Positions 47,873-56,428 are shown, counted from the stretch's first letter. The stretch is 64,000 bases of DNA from Marinomonas atlantica (GCF_001639725.1 NZ_LTAW01000005.1:248001-312000), one strand, 5' to 3'. Notes: generated by a model from the letters alone, not told the origin. Numbers and translations are program-made.

Positions 47873-48314
47873 TTCCCCTTTCTCTCTGCAAGCAGATGTC
47901 TTGCTACCGATCCCAAGCCTTATGGCTTGGGATCTTTTAACGTCTCCTACTCAATATCAATGGAACCGTGCGTTGCAGAAGTTTGAAGCGAGCTTGGGTT
48001 TTCATACAGGCTCCAAGTTGCATTTAACGCTTCAGTCATTGCGAGGGCCTTCTTCATTAGTTGCGGAAGTGGTTGAGTCGACTCCGGGTAAATTACTTGC
48101 TTTCGAGAGTGCGTTTCGATGTCTGTTCTTTGCGCATCAAGAATGTTGGTCATTCACGTTTGTTGAGGAGCGATCTTCAACGGTACGCTTAATAATGAGA
48201 TACAGTTTATCGGGCCCATTCGCGGCAAGGGTTTGGGATGAAAAGAAATTTACCGTAAATAATATATTAAATTTATGGATGGAAAGTATCAAGCAACAAG
48301 CTAAGAGGATGTAG
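47859..48314 (+). CDS. SRPBCC-superfamily (START-like) small protein
   Basis: The roughly 151-residue protein is consistent with the SRPBCC/START fold: an N-terminal beta-strand and helix, and a long C-terminal helix ([18 protein letters not shown]). It overlaps the metH stop by about 14 bases and its stop is five bases before the adenosyltransferase gene, so the three genes are probably one transcript. Substrate is unknown; these folds bind hydrophobic ligands. Confidence 0.6.
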   Translation: MTASNSPFSLQADVLLPIPSLMAWDLLTSPTQYQWNRALQKFEASLGFHTGSKLHLTLQSLRGPSSLVAEVVESTPGKLLAFESAFRCLFFAHQECWSFTFVEERSSTVRLIMRYSLSGPFAARVWDEKKFTVNNILNLWMESIKQQAKRM

Positions 48315-48318
48315 GGCT

Positions 48319-48927
48319 ATGGCTAAAGCAATTCATGATCCAGAGAAGCATGCCGAACGCATGCAAAAAATCAAACAACACGTTGATAAACGCATTGAAA
48401 AAGCCCAAGAAGAGAAGGGCACATTTGTGTTATTGACTGGTAACGGTAAAGGTAAATCTAGCTCGGCATTAGGGATGGTGGCACGTGCGTTAGGCCACAA
48501 TATGAAGGTAGGTGTTGTGCAGTTTCTAAAGGGTGAATGGAACACCGGCGAGATCGACTTTTTCAAAGCCCACCCGAATGTAACGTGGCATATAATGGAT
48601 ACGGGCTTTACTTGGGAGAGTCAGAATCGCGAACAAGATATTGCTAGTTCGGTTGATACGTGGGCAAAAGCAGAAGCCTTGTTAGCCGACGAGAGTTACG
48701 ATCTGGTTGTATTAGATGAATTGACGTATTTGTTGCATTACGAATATCTTGATGCTGACAATGTGCTGAAAGCGCTTATGAATCGTCCGTTGATGCAGCA
48801 CTTGGTCGTGACTGGGCGCGGTGCGAGTGAAGAGCTGATTGAGCTAGCTGACACGGTCAGCGAAATCAAAGAAATAAAGCATGCGTTCAAACGTGGAATT
48901 AAAGCGCAAAAAGGCCTTGAATACTAA
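48319..48927 (+). CDS. btuR: Cob(I)alamin adenosyltransferase (BtuR/CobO type)
   Basis: The 202-residue enzyme transfers the adenosyl group of ATP to cob(I)alamin or cobyrinate diamide. The P-loop GNGKGKSSSALG, the VGVVQFLKGEWNTGEIDFF segment and VLDELTYLL are family markers. It follows the SRPBCC gene and metH, which itself needs B12. No other cobalamin synthesis genes are in the window, so a salvage role is likely. Confidence 0.93.
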   Translation: MAKAIHDPEKHAERMQKIKQHVDKRIEKAQEEKGTFVLLTGNGKGKSSSALGMVARALGHNMKVGVVQFLKGEWNTGEIDFFKAHPNVTWHIMDTGFTWESQNREQDIASSVDTWAKAEALLADESYDLVVLDELTYLLHYEYLDADNVLKALMNRPLMQHLVVTGRGASEELIELADTVSEIKEIKHAFKRGIKAQKGLEY

Positions 48928-49075
48928 GGTGAGTTAGGATGACTTTGGACTGCAGTTTGATTGACTTAATTGTCAGGATATTTTGGTTGTAGTGACTAAT
49001 ATAACGATTGATATCAGTAAAATAAACTGCATTCAGCCTGTTATTATAGGTCTTTTAACTTAAAGGAGATAGACA

Positions 49076-49429
49076 GTGTCAAGCATTGAGCGTCTAGAAG
49101 TCGGCCAGCGTATGAGCCGTATTGTTAAGCATAACGGCATGGTGTTTTTATGTGGTCAAGTGGCAGCAGATGCAAATGCTGACATCACTGAACAGACACA
49201 AACTATGCTCGATAAAGTAGACTTATTGCTGGAGCAAGCCGGCTCTGACCGTGAATACATGCTTTCAGCAACTATCTATGTGCGAGACATGAAAGATTTC
49301 GCAGCAATGAATGCCGTTTGGGATGCATGGGTCCCTGATGGTCACGCACCAGCAAGAGCTTGTGTTGAAGCTCGCATGGCGCGCCCTGAGCTGTTAGTAG
49401 AAATTTCTGTTGTTGCTGCAGAGAAATAA
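49076..49429 (+). CDS. RidA family enamine/imine deaminase
   Basis: The 117-residue YjgF/RidA-type protein has the FLCGQVA and [15 protein letters not shown] segments and the conserved Arg in [11 protein letters not shown]. RidA proteins hydrolyse reactive enamines made by PLP enzymes. The start is GTG with AAGGAG eight bases before it. The sequence resembles the YoaB-like subgroup rather than canonical RidA. It stands alone with its own promoter region upstream. Confidence 0.85.
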   Translation: MSSIERLEVGQRMSRIVKHNGMVFLCGQVAADANADITEQTQTMLDKVDLLLEQAGSDREYMLSATIYVRDMKDFAAMNAVWDAWVPDGHAPARACVEARMARPELLVEISVVAAEK

Positions 49430-49435
49430 GTTCTT

Positions 49436-49936
49436 TTAGTGGTTGCTTAAATCAACGCTAACACCGGCCTTGGCCAAAGTGTGGCTCAAGACTTGAATGT
49501 TACGAGCCATATCTCGTGAAAGATTCAATATTAAAATACCAAAATCAAACGCAAAGCGATCGTGAAACTCTCCAAACACATTGTAGTCAATTTCAAGCAA
49601 TGTTGTGTCTGTATCAGCGACAGCATAACCGTTGCGTGGACACAGTGAGATCATCGTTACATATCCAAGTGCTTGTCCAAATGACACTTTGCGAATCAGT
49701 GAAGAAGCATTATTACTGTCAAGGTAATAGTTTAAGGTGCCTTCAATGATGATATAAAAACTATCTCCTTTATCTCCATCAGCAAAAAGTTGCTCTCTTG
49801 ATTCTATGTGTAGCATTGCACCTCGATTGACTAAAAAATCAATGGCAGAGGGGCTAAGTGCACCAAATATGGATCCTGTCTTTAACGTCTCTGGGCTGAG
49901 ATCGTAAGGGCAGTTTTTAATGTTGACTGTATTCAT
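49436..49936 (-). CDS. Stand-alone cyclic nucleotide-binding domain protein
   Basis: The roughly 166-residue protein has one cNMP-binding beta-roll (FADGDKGDSFYIIIEGTLNYYL and GQALGYVTMISLCPRNGYAVADTDTTLLEID). No helix-turn-helix or catalytic domain follows; the C-terminal helix is short. The phosphate-binding cassette reads GYVTMISLCPRNGYAV, lacking the strict GE...RAA/S consensus, so cAMP binding is doubtful. The ATG at 49936 follows GGGAGG. Role unknown; it may gate a partner protein. Confidence 0.7.
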   Translation of the reverse strand: MNTVNIKNCPYDLSPETLKTGSIFGALSPSAIDFLVNRGAMLHIESREQLFADGDKGDSFYIIIEGTLNYYLDSNNASSLIRKVSFGQALGYVTMISLCPRNGYAVADTDTTLLEIDYNVFGEFHDRFAFDFGILILNLSRDMARNIQVLSHTLAKAGVSVDLSNH

Positions 49937-50077
49937 GACAATCACCTCCCTTTGAACTTAAGCTTATTCTTGAGCCGAGTAATTAACCACTAGTTTTCCA
50001 TAGAGTTTCGTATCAAACCGTAATCAAACCACTTAATTGTTCAACTTGAATGTATAAACTGCGTAAGTGACATCGAA

Positions 50078-50911
50078 TTAACGCTTATCTATGTAAGTGT
50101 ATGATGTTTGATATTCAAGAATTTCGACCTCATCACCAACTGCGATCTTCCCCTCATTTTCTGTCACAAGATTGACCCCAAAAGTCACGCCTTCTTTATC
50201 AAATAAACGATATTTTGCCAAAGTTCGAAGTGGCTCGCCTTTTGGGCTACGTTCAGCAGTATCAGGATCTAATGTTATGAAAAGGCATCTTACGCAGGGT
50301 TTCACATTTTCAAAAATGACATCACCAATGCGTATGCGTTTCCATGTGTCTTCGTTAAAGGCTTCGTTACCGGAGATAACAATATTGGGTCGAAAGCGTT
50401 CCATCTCGTTTATTTGGGGGCCGCTTTTGTTTAGGTCATCCAATGAGGCTTGTGTAGTCAATAGAAACGGATAGCCGTCGGCAAAGGCAACTGGCTGATC
50501 AGGCCTGCGGCTGGTAAAGCGTGTCGAATGCTCACCAAAATACACAAGTTCAACCGGTTGATTCAGTAATTCGCTAAACCAAGCATTTGCTGAAGGATGG
50601 GTGATGTTCGCTGAAACAGGCTTTTCCCATATTTCGGTTTCTCGATATTCATTCTGAAACTCCTTAACCACTAAAGATAAAGGCGTGCTCATTTGTGGAT
50701 GTGTTAATACTAGGTTGTGTGGTTCTGCTTTGGCATTAATCAGCGATAATTGAGGGTGTTCTCGAGCCGTTAGAAATAGACCTTCTTTATTAATCACCAT
50801 AAAGCGTCGGTCAAACAATAAGCCGCTTTTTGCGACTTTGGATGCTTTAAGTGGGACAGCTTGGCAAGATTTAACGGGGTAAATATAAAGACCTGAAACA
50901 GTGAAAGGCAC
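50078..50911 (-). CDS. MOSC domain protein with N-terminal beta barrel (YcbX-like, short)
   Basis: The 277-residue protein has a MOSC_N barrel (VSGLYIYPVKSCQAVPL, LLFDRRFMVI) and a MOSC domain with the conserved cysteine region in VKPCVRCLFITLDPDTAE. The YcbX ferredoxin-like C-terminal domain is absent. MOSC proteins handle molybdenum-cofactor sulfur or reduce N-hydroxylated compounds. moaCDE genes appear 6 kb away but are not linked. Confidence 0.85.
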   Translation of the reverse strand: MPFTVSGLYIYPVKSCQAVPLKASKVAKSGLLFDRRFMVINKEGLFLTAREHPQLSLINAKAEPHNLVLTHPQMSTPLSLVVKEFQNEYRETEIWEKPVSANITHPSANAWFSELLNQPVELVYFGEHSTRFTSRRPDQPVAFADGYPFLLTTQASLDDLNKSGPQINEMERFRPNIVISGNEAFNEDTWKRIRIGDVIFENVKPCVRCLFITLDPDTAERSPKGEPLRTLAKYRLFDKEGVTFGVNLVTENEGKIAVGDEVEILEYQTSYTYIDKR

Positions 50912-50990
50912 GATGTATCCTTGTTGCTTTGAGTTTGAATCGTTAGATTACTATGATCAACAGCGGATAAAAATCCCTAATATAATAAAA

Positions 50991-51026
50991 CTAAAGCCCC
51001 TTTGGTAAACACCAAAGGGGCTTTAG
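50991..51026 (-). terminator. Terminator of the decarboxylase gene
   Basis: A 15-base perfect stem (CTAAAGCCCCTTTGG / CCAAAGGGGCTTTAG) with a six-base loop is followed on the minus strand by TTTTATTATAT. Confidence 0.9.
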
Positions 51027-51054
51027 AAACGTTTCAGATAACCTAGAGGACGGC

Positions 51055-52221
51055 TTAAATGCAGTATGACTTCAAAGGAGGGAAACCGTTGAATTCAATG
51101 GCACTGTAAGTGGTTGTGTATGCGCCTGTAGAAAGCCAGTACAAGCGATCACCAATAGCTAGGTTCAACGGAAGACCATACTTGTAGTGCTCGTACATGA
51201 TGTCTGCGCTGTCACAAGTAGGGCCTGCGATAATGACTTCCTCAAGTTCCCCTGTTTTTTCAACATGAATAGGGTACTTGATGGACTCGTCCAATGTTTC
51301 AATCAAACCGGAGAATTTACCAACATCGGTAAAGATCCAACGGTTTAATGCTGTATGCGATTTACGAGAAATCAATACAACCTCGCTGACCAAAATGCCT
51401 GCGTTAGAAATCAAAGAGCGCCCTGGCTCAAGAACAATGCGTGGCATATTTTCACCGAAATCTTCTTCAAGAAAACGTGTGATCTCTTCAGCGTAGGTTG
51501 CTAAGTCGTTTGTTCGGCTGATGTAATTGGCAGGGAAGCCACCGCCCATGTTAATCATTTGTAATTCAATGCCATCTTCATTTTTTAGTCGTTCAAAGAT
51601 AAAACGAACGCTGGCAATTGCGGCATCCCAGGCACCGATATCACGTTGTTGGGAGCCTACGTGAAAGGATACTCCGTAGGGTTCAAGGCCTAGCTCTTTA
51701 GCAAGAATCAAAAGATCCATGGCCATATCAGGACGACAACCAAATTTACGTGATAAAGGCCAGTCCGCGGATACCGTACCTTCTGTTAAAATGCGTACGT
51801 AAACACGTGAGCCAGGCGCGGCTTTTGCAATGTTGCGAAGGTCTGCTTCTGAGTCAGTGGCAAACATGCGTACACCATGCTCATAAAAGTAACGAACATC
51901 TGCTGCTTTTTTAATCGTATTCCCATAGCTGACTTGATCAGGGGATACATCGCCAATAGCAAACAATTTATCTAGTTCATAACGTGAGGCAACATCAAAG
52001 TTGGAGCCACGATCACGAAGTAGGCGTAAAATTTCTGGTGCTGGGTTGGCTTTGATTGCGTAAAAAACATCGGCAGAAGGGAAGCCTTTTGTAAGTTCAG
52101 TATAAGCCTCATCAATCATCTGTGTATCGATGACAACAAAGGGTGTTTCTTTGGTGTCTGCAACCGCCTTGATACGGTTGAATTGCTCAGGTGTGTAAAA
52201 AGAATGAACGTCAATTGACAT
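51055..52221 (-). CDS. Ornithine/lysine/diaminopimelate-type decarboxylase (fold III)
   Basis: The 388-residue alanine-racemase-fold PLP enzyme has Schiff-base K57 in VFYAIKANP, a glycine motif MGGGFPA, EPGRSL phosphate-binding and GPTCDSAD with the catalytic Cys and Asp of the decarboxylases. Its length is that of eukaryote-like ODC, also found in Vibrio, where it takes ornithine or lysine. It makes putrescine or cadaverine. A leader of about 150 bases precedes it, with a sigma-70-like promoter. Confidence 0.88.
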   Translation of the reverse strand: MSIDVHSFYTPEQFNRIKAVADTKETPFVVIDTQMIDEAYTELTKGFPSADVFYAIKANPAPEILRLLRDRGSNFDVASRYELDKLFAIGDVSPDQVSYGNTIKKAADVRYFYEHGVRMFATDSEADLRNIAKAAPGSRVYVRILTEGTVSADWPLSRKFGCRPDMAMDLLILAKELGLEPYGVSFHVGSQQRDIGAWDAAIASVRFIFERLKNEDGIELQMINMGGGFPANYISRTNDLATYAEEITRFLEEDFGENMPRIVLEPGRSLISNAGILVSEVVLISRKSHTALNRWIFTDVGKFSGLIETLDESIKYPIHVEKTGELEEVIIAGPTCDSADIMYEHYKYGLPLNLAIGDRLYWLSTGAYTTTYSAIEFNGFPPLKSYCI

Positions 52222-52385
52222 GGCGCATTGCTCCTAATCTTGAAAAAACATAATCCGAAATACGCCTTTACCTCCCTCCATCCTACTTTTGGCTGTTACT
52301 TATCCGGCTAATTTAGCCTTAAGCGACGAGCGCAGCAGTTGAAGCGGTGCGGAAAATGTTCAGCAACGACGCGAGGCGAAATTTA
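52222..52385 (-). promoter_or_regulatory. Structured leader of the decarboxylase gene, with palindrome and possible mini-ORF
   Basis: Between the promoter and start codon the RNA contains the palindrome GGCTAAATTAGCC (52307-52319) and a purine-rich stretch. A possible 15-codon reading frame beginning at an ATG and ending TAG just before the GGAG ribosome site was seen, which could be a leader peptide. Polyamine-responsive leaders are known for other decarboxylases, but no sequence match can be asserted here. Confidence 0.4.
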
Positions 52386-52408
52386 TGATGCAATGTGTGC
52401 TGCGTCAA
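52380..52408 (-). promoter_or_regulatory. Sigma-70-like promoter of the decarboxylase gene
   Basis: On the minus strand TTGACG (52403-52408) and TAAATT (52380-52385) are separated by 17 bases, close to consensus. It lies about 160 bases before the decarboxylase ATG. Confidence 0.5.
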
Positions 52409-52435
52409 GAATTTTTTGTACTTTTTTAAAGATAT

Positions 52436-52456
52436 AAAAAAGGCCCCGAAGAGCCT
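52436..52456 (-). terminator. Terminator of the YeeE/YedE pair
   Basis: An AGGCTC-TTCG-GGGCCT stem, closing a UUCG tetraloop, is followed by a T-run on the minus strand. It lies just past the stop at 52473. Confidence 0.8.
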
Positions 52457-52472
52457 CTGATTGTATAGTGTT

Positions 52473-52898
52473 CTAACTATTTTTTCGATAATTTTGAAAG
52501 TGAAATAATCCAGCGCCTGCAATTAATGCTCCGACAAAGTAAACCGCTTCAGCTGGGTTATTGGTAAGTGCCGTTAATCCTGGGCCGGGGCAGTAGCCAC
52601 TTAACCCCCAACCTATACCAAACATGGCTGAGCCAATGACCAGATTTTTATCTATATCGCGGCGTGATGGCACATACCATTTGTCTGCTAACCACGGTTT
52701 CGTATGGCGGTTACGAATGACATATCCCAGCATGCCTATAGCAACGGCGCCTCCCATGACAAACACTAAAGAAGGATTCCAGTTACCAAAAATGTCTAAA
52801 AAATCGAGTACTACGGATGGGTTAGTCATTTCCGAAACGGCGAGACCTAAGCCAAACAAGAGGCCTGTTGCAAATGTTACTAACGCGATCATATACAA
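52473..52898 (-). CDS. YeeE/YedE (PmpB-like) half transporter, C-terminal part
   Basis: The 141-residue membrane protein has four hydrophobic helices and the motif GIGWGLSGYCPGPGLTAL, containing the conserved Cys of YeeE/YedE sulfur transporters. It starts four bases after its partner gene ends. Together the two proteins make up one YeeE-like transporter, which moves thiosulfate or sulfane-sulfur into the cell. They share one promoter and terminator. Confidence 0.85.
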   Translation of the reverse strand: MYMIALVTFATGLLFGLGLAVSEMTNPSVVLDFLDIFGNWNPSLVFVMGGAVAIGMLGYVIRNRHTKPWLADKWYVPSRRDIDKNLVIGSAMFGIGWGLSGYCPGPGLTALTNNPAEAVYFVGALIAGAGLFHFQNYRKNS

Positions 52899-52902
52899 GC
52901 TC

Positions 52903-53301
52903 CTACTTAGTTAAGAACACAGTTAAAATAGCGGTTGCAATAAAAATGACTGTCGCAACAACAGAGCGAGGCGAAAGCCTTGATAGGCCACACACACCAT
53001 GACCGCTGGTGCAACCACTGCCCATCCGAGTGCCGTATCCAACCAATAAACCAGATATTATCAACAACATTGGGTTGCGCAGCTCAGGCAAAGGTACGGA
53101 TGGCTCAATCAATACACCGTACGCACTGCCCCCGATAATTAATCCAGTGATAAATAAAACCGGCAATAGTCGCTCTTTACTGAATAGGGCTTGCGCCAAT
53201 ATACCGCTGATTCCTACGACTTTGCCGGTAAGAAGTAAATACGCTGCGGTTGTAAATCCAATTAATAAACCACCCATGAGAGGGTAAATGTAAGCGTCCA
53301 T
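52903..53301 (-). CDS. YeeE/YedE (PmpA-like) half transporter, N-terminal part
   Basis: The 132-residue membrane protein has about four helices and the hallmark GTRMGSGCTSGHGVCGLSR with conserved Cys residues. It is the first half of the split sulfur transporter encoded with the downstream gene. No ArsR-type (BigR) sulfur regulator is adjacent. An AT-rich upstream region (53302-53400) may hold its promoter. Confidence 0.85.
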   Translation of the reverse strand: MDAYIYPLMGGLLIGFTTAAYLLLTGKVVGISGILAQALFSKERLLPVLFITGLIIGGSAYGVLIEPSVPLPELRNPMLLIISGLLVGYGTRMGSGCTSGHGVCGLSRLSPRSVVATVIFIATAILTVFLTK

Positions 53302-53413
53302 TTGGATAAATACCTCGAAAACTAAATTAAATATAAGGATAAACTAATATAATAAGTATTTGTACCTGTGAATAAGGAAATTGGTATGACAATTTGTGTC
53401 TGTCGTTTTATCA

Positions 53414-53429
53414 ATAATAAGCTTATTAT
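53414..53429. repeat. 16-bp perfect palindrome upstream of the unknown gene
   Basis: ATAATAAGCTTATTAT is perfectly symmetric and lies six bases before the start codon of the 143-residue gene. It could be an operator, or simply an AT-rich stem that hides the ribosome site. Confidence 0.5.
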
Positions 53430-53435
53430 CTGGCG

Positions 53436-53867
53436 ATGAACTTCCTGTTACCTAACTCTCCTATGCTACCAGATGGCTGCTCTAATTATTTTCAAAGCAG
53501 TCCCGCTGATCTTATTTCGCTCAATGGTAATCACTGGCGTAAAATTCTCACAATCATTGCAAAATTGAGCGCAAAGCCTGATGAAGATTGGCGTATAGTT
53601 AGAGATCAATACATTTGGCAGCGTGTGCGGCTGTATTTTTGTTTTAATGACGTTCCAATGACTGAGCAATGCCTTTTTATTGTCGGTAAAACCTTTGAAA
53701 AAGAGTGTGCTATTCCGTTAGACGGTATGTTTTTAGGTGATGAGAAACATTATGCAATCAAAAAAGGGGCAACATTCTGGGTGCCATATTTGGATTACAG
53801 GCAGTTTCCCAATGCTCTAATTGACACCCTTCGCCAGCAAATATTTCGAGACGAATATTATGATTAA
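53436..53867 (+). CDS. Conserved hypothetical protein, unknown fold
   Basis: The 143-residue soluble protein has no recognised motif. It is aromatic-rich and includes DEDWRIVRDQYIWQRVRLYF and KKGATFWVPYLDY, with no signal or membrane segment. It overlaps the TerB-like gene by about eight bases, so the two are probably translated together and may work together. An ATG nine codons downstream is an alternative start. Confidence 0.6.
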   Translation: MNFLLPNSPMLPDGCSNYFQSSPADLISLNGNHWRKILTIIAKLSAKPDEDWRIVRDQYIWQRVRLYFCFNDVPMTEQCLFIVGKTFEKECAIPLDGMFLGDEKHYAIKKGATFWVPYLDYRQFPNALIDTLRQQIFRDEYYD

Positions 53868-54297
53868 CGCTATAAAAAACCTATTTAGTTCAACAAAAGA
53901 AGTTGCTGACCCGATAAGCTATCAGCAGGCAGTCACAGCTATGCTACTTGAGGTGGTGATTGCTGATAATGAAATACACCCTGATGAAGAGCAGGCGGCA
54001 AAAGACGCAATTAAAGCCGTTAGTGATCTTGGAGACGATGTAGACCGTCTTTTTGATGAGGTTAAGAGTACCATCGAAGATGCAAATGATGCCTATCAAT
54101 TCACTAAAGTTATTAATGAACAAGCCACGTTAGAGCAGAAATTTGAACTGTTAAAATGTTTATGGCGGGTTGCCTATGCCGACGGCAATTTAGACGCTTA
54201 TGAAGATCAACGAATTCGTAAAATCAGTGAGCTTTTGTTTATGCAACATTCCGAGTTCATTCAGGCTAAGCTAGCAGTACAAAACGAATTTAAATAA
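53860..54297 (+). CDS. TerB-like tellurite-resistance/DjlA-type domain protein
   Basis: The roughly 145-residue helical protein has the TerB pattern: VTAMLLEVVIADNEIHPDEEQAA with acidic residues and a second copy LLKCLWRVAYADGNLDAYEDQRIRKISELL. These EF-hand-like loops bind metal in TerB. The start at 53860 is in-frame and overlaps the upstream gene. Role unknown; TerB modules occur in stress and envelope proteins. Confidence 0.8.
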   Translation: MINAIKNLFSSTKEVADPISYQQAVTAMLLEVVIADNEIHPDEEQAAKDAIKAVSDLGDDVDRLFDEVKSTIEDANDAYQFTKVINEQATLEQKFELLKCLWRVAYADGNLDAYEDQRIRKISELLFMQHSEFIQAKLAVQNEFK

Positions 54298-54324
54298 AAC
54301 ACGGCTTAACTTGAGCCGTGTTTT
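54296..54324. terminator. Terminator after the TerB-like gene
   Basis: An AAAACACGGCT / AGCCGTGTTTT stem with a seven-base loop. It is nearly symmetric and sits between convergent genes, so it may serve trmJ on the minus strand as well. Confidence 0.85.
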
Positions 54325-54335
54325 ATGAAAATAAG

Positions 54336-55109
54336 TTAGGCGTCAGGATCTGGTGTTTCTGATTTTTTCTTGGCGTCGTGGCTCATTCCGTCGTTTAAGC
54401 CTGCTTCACGATCCACGGCGGCTAACATGCCTCGTAAGATCCCCAGTTCTTGTTTCTCTGGGCGAGAACGGTTGAAGAAGCGTTTGAGCTTGTCCAATAC
54501 CTTGCCTGGGTGATTGCGTACGACAAAGTTAATACCATAAAGGGTTTCTTCTAGGTGTTCGTAGAATAAGTCCATTTCTTTCTTACGTGGATATTCCGGA
54601 ACTGACTTCTCGTGAATGGTTTCGTTTTGGTGTGCCATCCAAATTTCGTAGGAAACGATTTGTACAGCTTGAGAGATGTTGAGTACGGGGTATTCGTCAT
54701 TTGCGTCAATATAAACTTGGCGATGGCACTGAGCAATTTCATCGTTCAATAGCCCCATTGTTTCGCGGCCAAATAAAATCGCAATGTTATGATCTTTCGC
54801 TTCAGGAATCACCGCTTCTGCGCACTCACGCGCATTCATAATTGGCAGCTGGAAGGTGCGGTGGCGAGCACTGGTTCCGATGACAAGACTGCAATCAGAA
54901 ATGGCTTCTTCTAATGTATTCACAACCGTTGCATTTTCGAGTAAATCGACAGCGCCTGCTGCTCGGCTTGTGGCTTCTTCAGAAGGGTAATCATTTGGGT
55001 CTACTAAGTATAAATTAGAAAGCCCCATGTTCTTCATGGCGCGAGCGATAGCGCCAATATTACCTGGATGGAATGTATTGATTAGGACAATGCGAATATT
55101 GCTGAGCAT
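54336..55109 (-). CDS. trmJ: tRNA (cytidine/uridine-2'-O-)-methyltransferase TrmJ
   Basis: The 257-residue SPOUT-class methyltransferase 2'-O-methylates position 32 of tRNAs. The N-terminal NIRIVLINTFHPGNIGAIARAMKNMG, GRETMGL and NISQAVQIV (trefoil-knot) segments are typical, and a helical C-terminal tail follows. The length matches E. coli TrmJ (246). It is preceded by a DnaJ-fusion gene on the same strand. Confidence 0.93.
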   Translation of the reverse strand: MLSNIRIVLINTFHPGNIGAIARAMKNMGLSNLYLVDPNDYPSEEATSRAAGAVDLLENATVVNTLEEAISDCSLVIGTSARHRTFQLPIMNARECAEAVIPEAKDHNIAILFGRETMGLLNDEIAQCHRQVYIDANDEYPVLNISQAVQIVSYEIWMAHQNETIHEKSVPEYPRKKEMDLFYEHLEETLYGINFVVRNHPGKVLDKLKRFFNRSRPEKQELGILRGMLAAVDREAGLNDGMSHDAKKKSETPDPDA

Positions 55110-55138
55110 GAAAATGGTAACTCGTTTACGTTATCGGA

Positions 55139-56428
55139 TTACGGCGAAGTGAGGTTTCTGAGTGTGAGCGATTGTTCAGTGCTGGCGAAAGTCACCTGAT
55201 CCAACACGACACGTTGTTGCTCATCAAAGAGAAAACGCTGGCAAGCCTGATGATACAGTGAACCTGTCTCTAACACCAACCGGTAGTTACCTTTCGGGAT
55301 AAAGTTGGCGGCAAAGGGTTGATTGGCATGTAGGTAGACAGAGAAAGGGGGTTGTCCATCTAATGACTGAAAGGTTAGCAAGCTAGAGGTAGGTAGTTGG
55401 TTCAAGATACGTAAACGGCTGTTACCAGACGCATCACCTATCACTTGCCCATGATTAGGGGCGATGCCTGGGTGACCGAGACAACCGGTTTGCACAGCTT
55501 GTTCAGCGCTGCCAAATGCAAAATTTTCTGATTTTGCCCAGCCAGTAGAACCATTGTAGCTCAATGTCAGCCAATCACTTTCTGCTTTCAGTACATTGAC
55601 GTTGGTCATGGTTGGTATTGCTGTCTTAATAGAAGAAGCGACACTGGGTTCGGTAAATAAGCGGGTGTCTTGGAGTGTATAATGTTCACCTAATTGAAAC
55701 TGCGGATATAGGCCACTGATATATGCTGCTCCAGCTTCTTGGTCTGTTTGAAGTGCTTCATCAAAAAAAGCGGCACTGTACAAACCCATTGTAAACGTAG
55801 CAATGTAGGTACATGCGACAAAAGCAGATTTAGCCGCATTAAGACGAATGGATTTTTTGACTGGTGTAAAGCGCCTGCTAGGATCTTGTTGAGTTGTGAA
55901 CGGAGACTTTGGATGCGGTTGGCTTTGCAGTGGATCTGCTGAGGCGTCGTATTCGGCATAGCCTTGCTCAGTTGTTTGCGTGTTGTCTGTTTTACGCATT
56001 TCTTCATAGAGCGCATTCATTCTGCGTTGGTGCAAGGTGCTACGGGCTGCTTTTAGCGCTTCTTCACGCGCTCTTTCTTGCTGAGCATTGCCACGTTTCA
56101 TTTCCTCGTAGGCGCGTTGTTGCTCTTTAACGTATTCCTTTTGTTTTACATCGCTCTCAAATTCATGGCGTGTAAAATCCGACTTATTCGAACGAGTTGC
56201 ACGTTCAGTAAACGAGTATGGCTCCCAACTTTGTCCCTGACTGCGCTTAATAGCAGATAAAACATTCTGATAGGCATCATGTATGCGTTGGAAGTGCTCG
56301 GTTGTATCCTGCCCAGGGTTTTTATCAGGATGAAAGCGACGCGCTAAACGACGGTAGGCGGCTTTGGCTTCCTGCTCCGTTGCATTGGTGGGCAATTCAA
56401 GAAGATTAAAATCGTCGATTAGGCTCAT
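55139..56428 (-). CDS. DnaJ-domain membrane protein with periplasmic SH3-like region
   Basis: The 429-residue protein has an N-terminal J domain (residues about 1-65, with the HPD motif in FHPDKNPGQ), an Arg/Glu-rich helical linker (residues about 80-150), a single membrane helix near residues 200-225 (SAFVACTYIATFTMGLYSAAFF), and an outside SH3b-like domain (about 245-310, ending in LTLSYNGSTGWAKSE), then a beta-rich C-terminal tail. A cytoplasmic J domain tied to a periplasmic SH3 domain is unusual and suggests recruitment of DnaK to the inner membrane in response to envelope cues. Confidence 0.8.
   Translation of the reverse strand: MSLIDDFNLLELPTNATEQEAKAAYRRLARRFHPDKNPGQDTTEHFQRIHDAYQNVLSAIKRSQGQSWEPYSFTERATRSNKSDFTRHEFESDVKQKEYVKEQQRAYEEMKRGNAQQERAREEALKAARSTLHQRRMNALYEEMRKTDNTQTTEQGYAEYDASADPLQSQPHPKSPFTTQQDPSRRFTPVKKSIRLNAAKSAFVACTYIATFTMGLYSAAFFDEALQTDQEAGAAYISGLYPQFQLGEHYTLQDTRLFTEPSVASSIKTAIPTMTNVNVLKAESDWLTLSYNGSTGWAKSENFAFGSAEQAVQTGCLGHPGIAPNHGQVIGDASGNSRLRILNQLPTSSLLTFQSLDGQPPFSVYLHANQPFAANFIPKGNYRLVLETGSLYHQACQRFLFDEQQRVVLDQVTFASTEQSLTLRNLTSP

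Noticed and set aside
52319-52522. Minus-strand 67-residue open frame before the decarboxylase
   Set aside because: It crosses the terminator of the sulfur transporter and the decarboxylase promoter, so it is very unlikely to be a gene.
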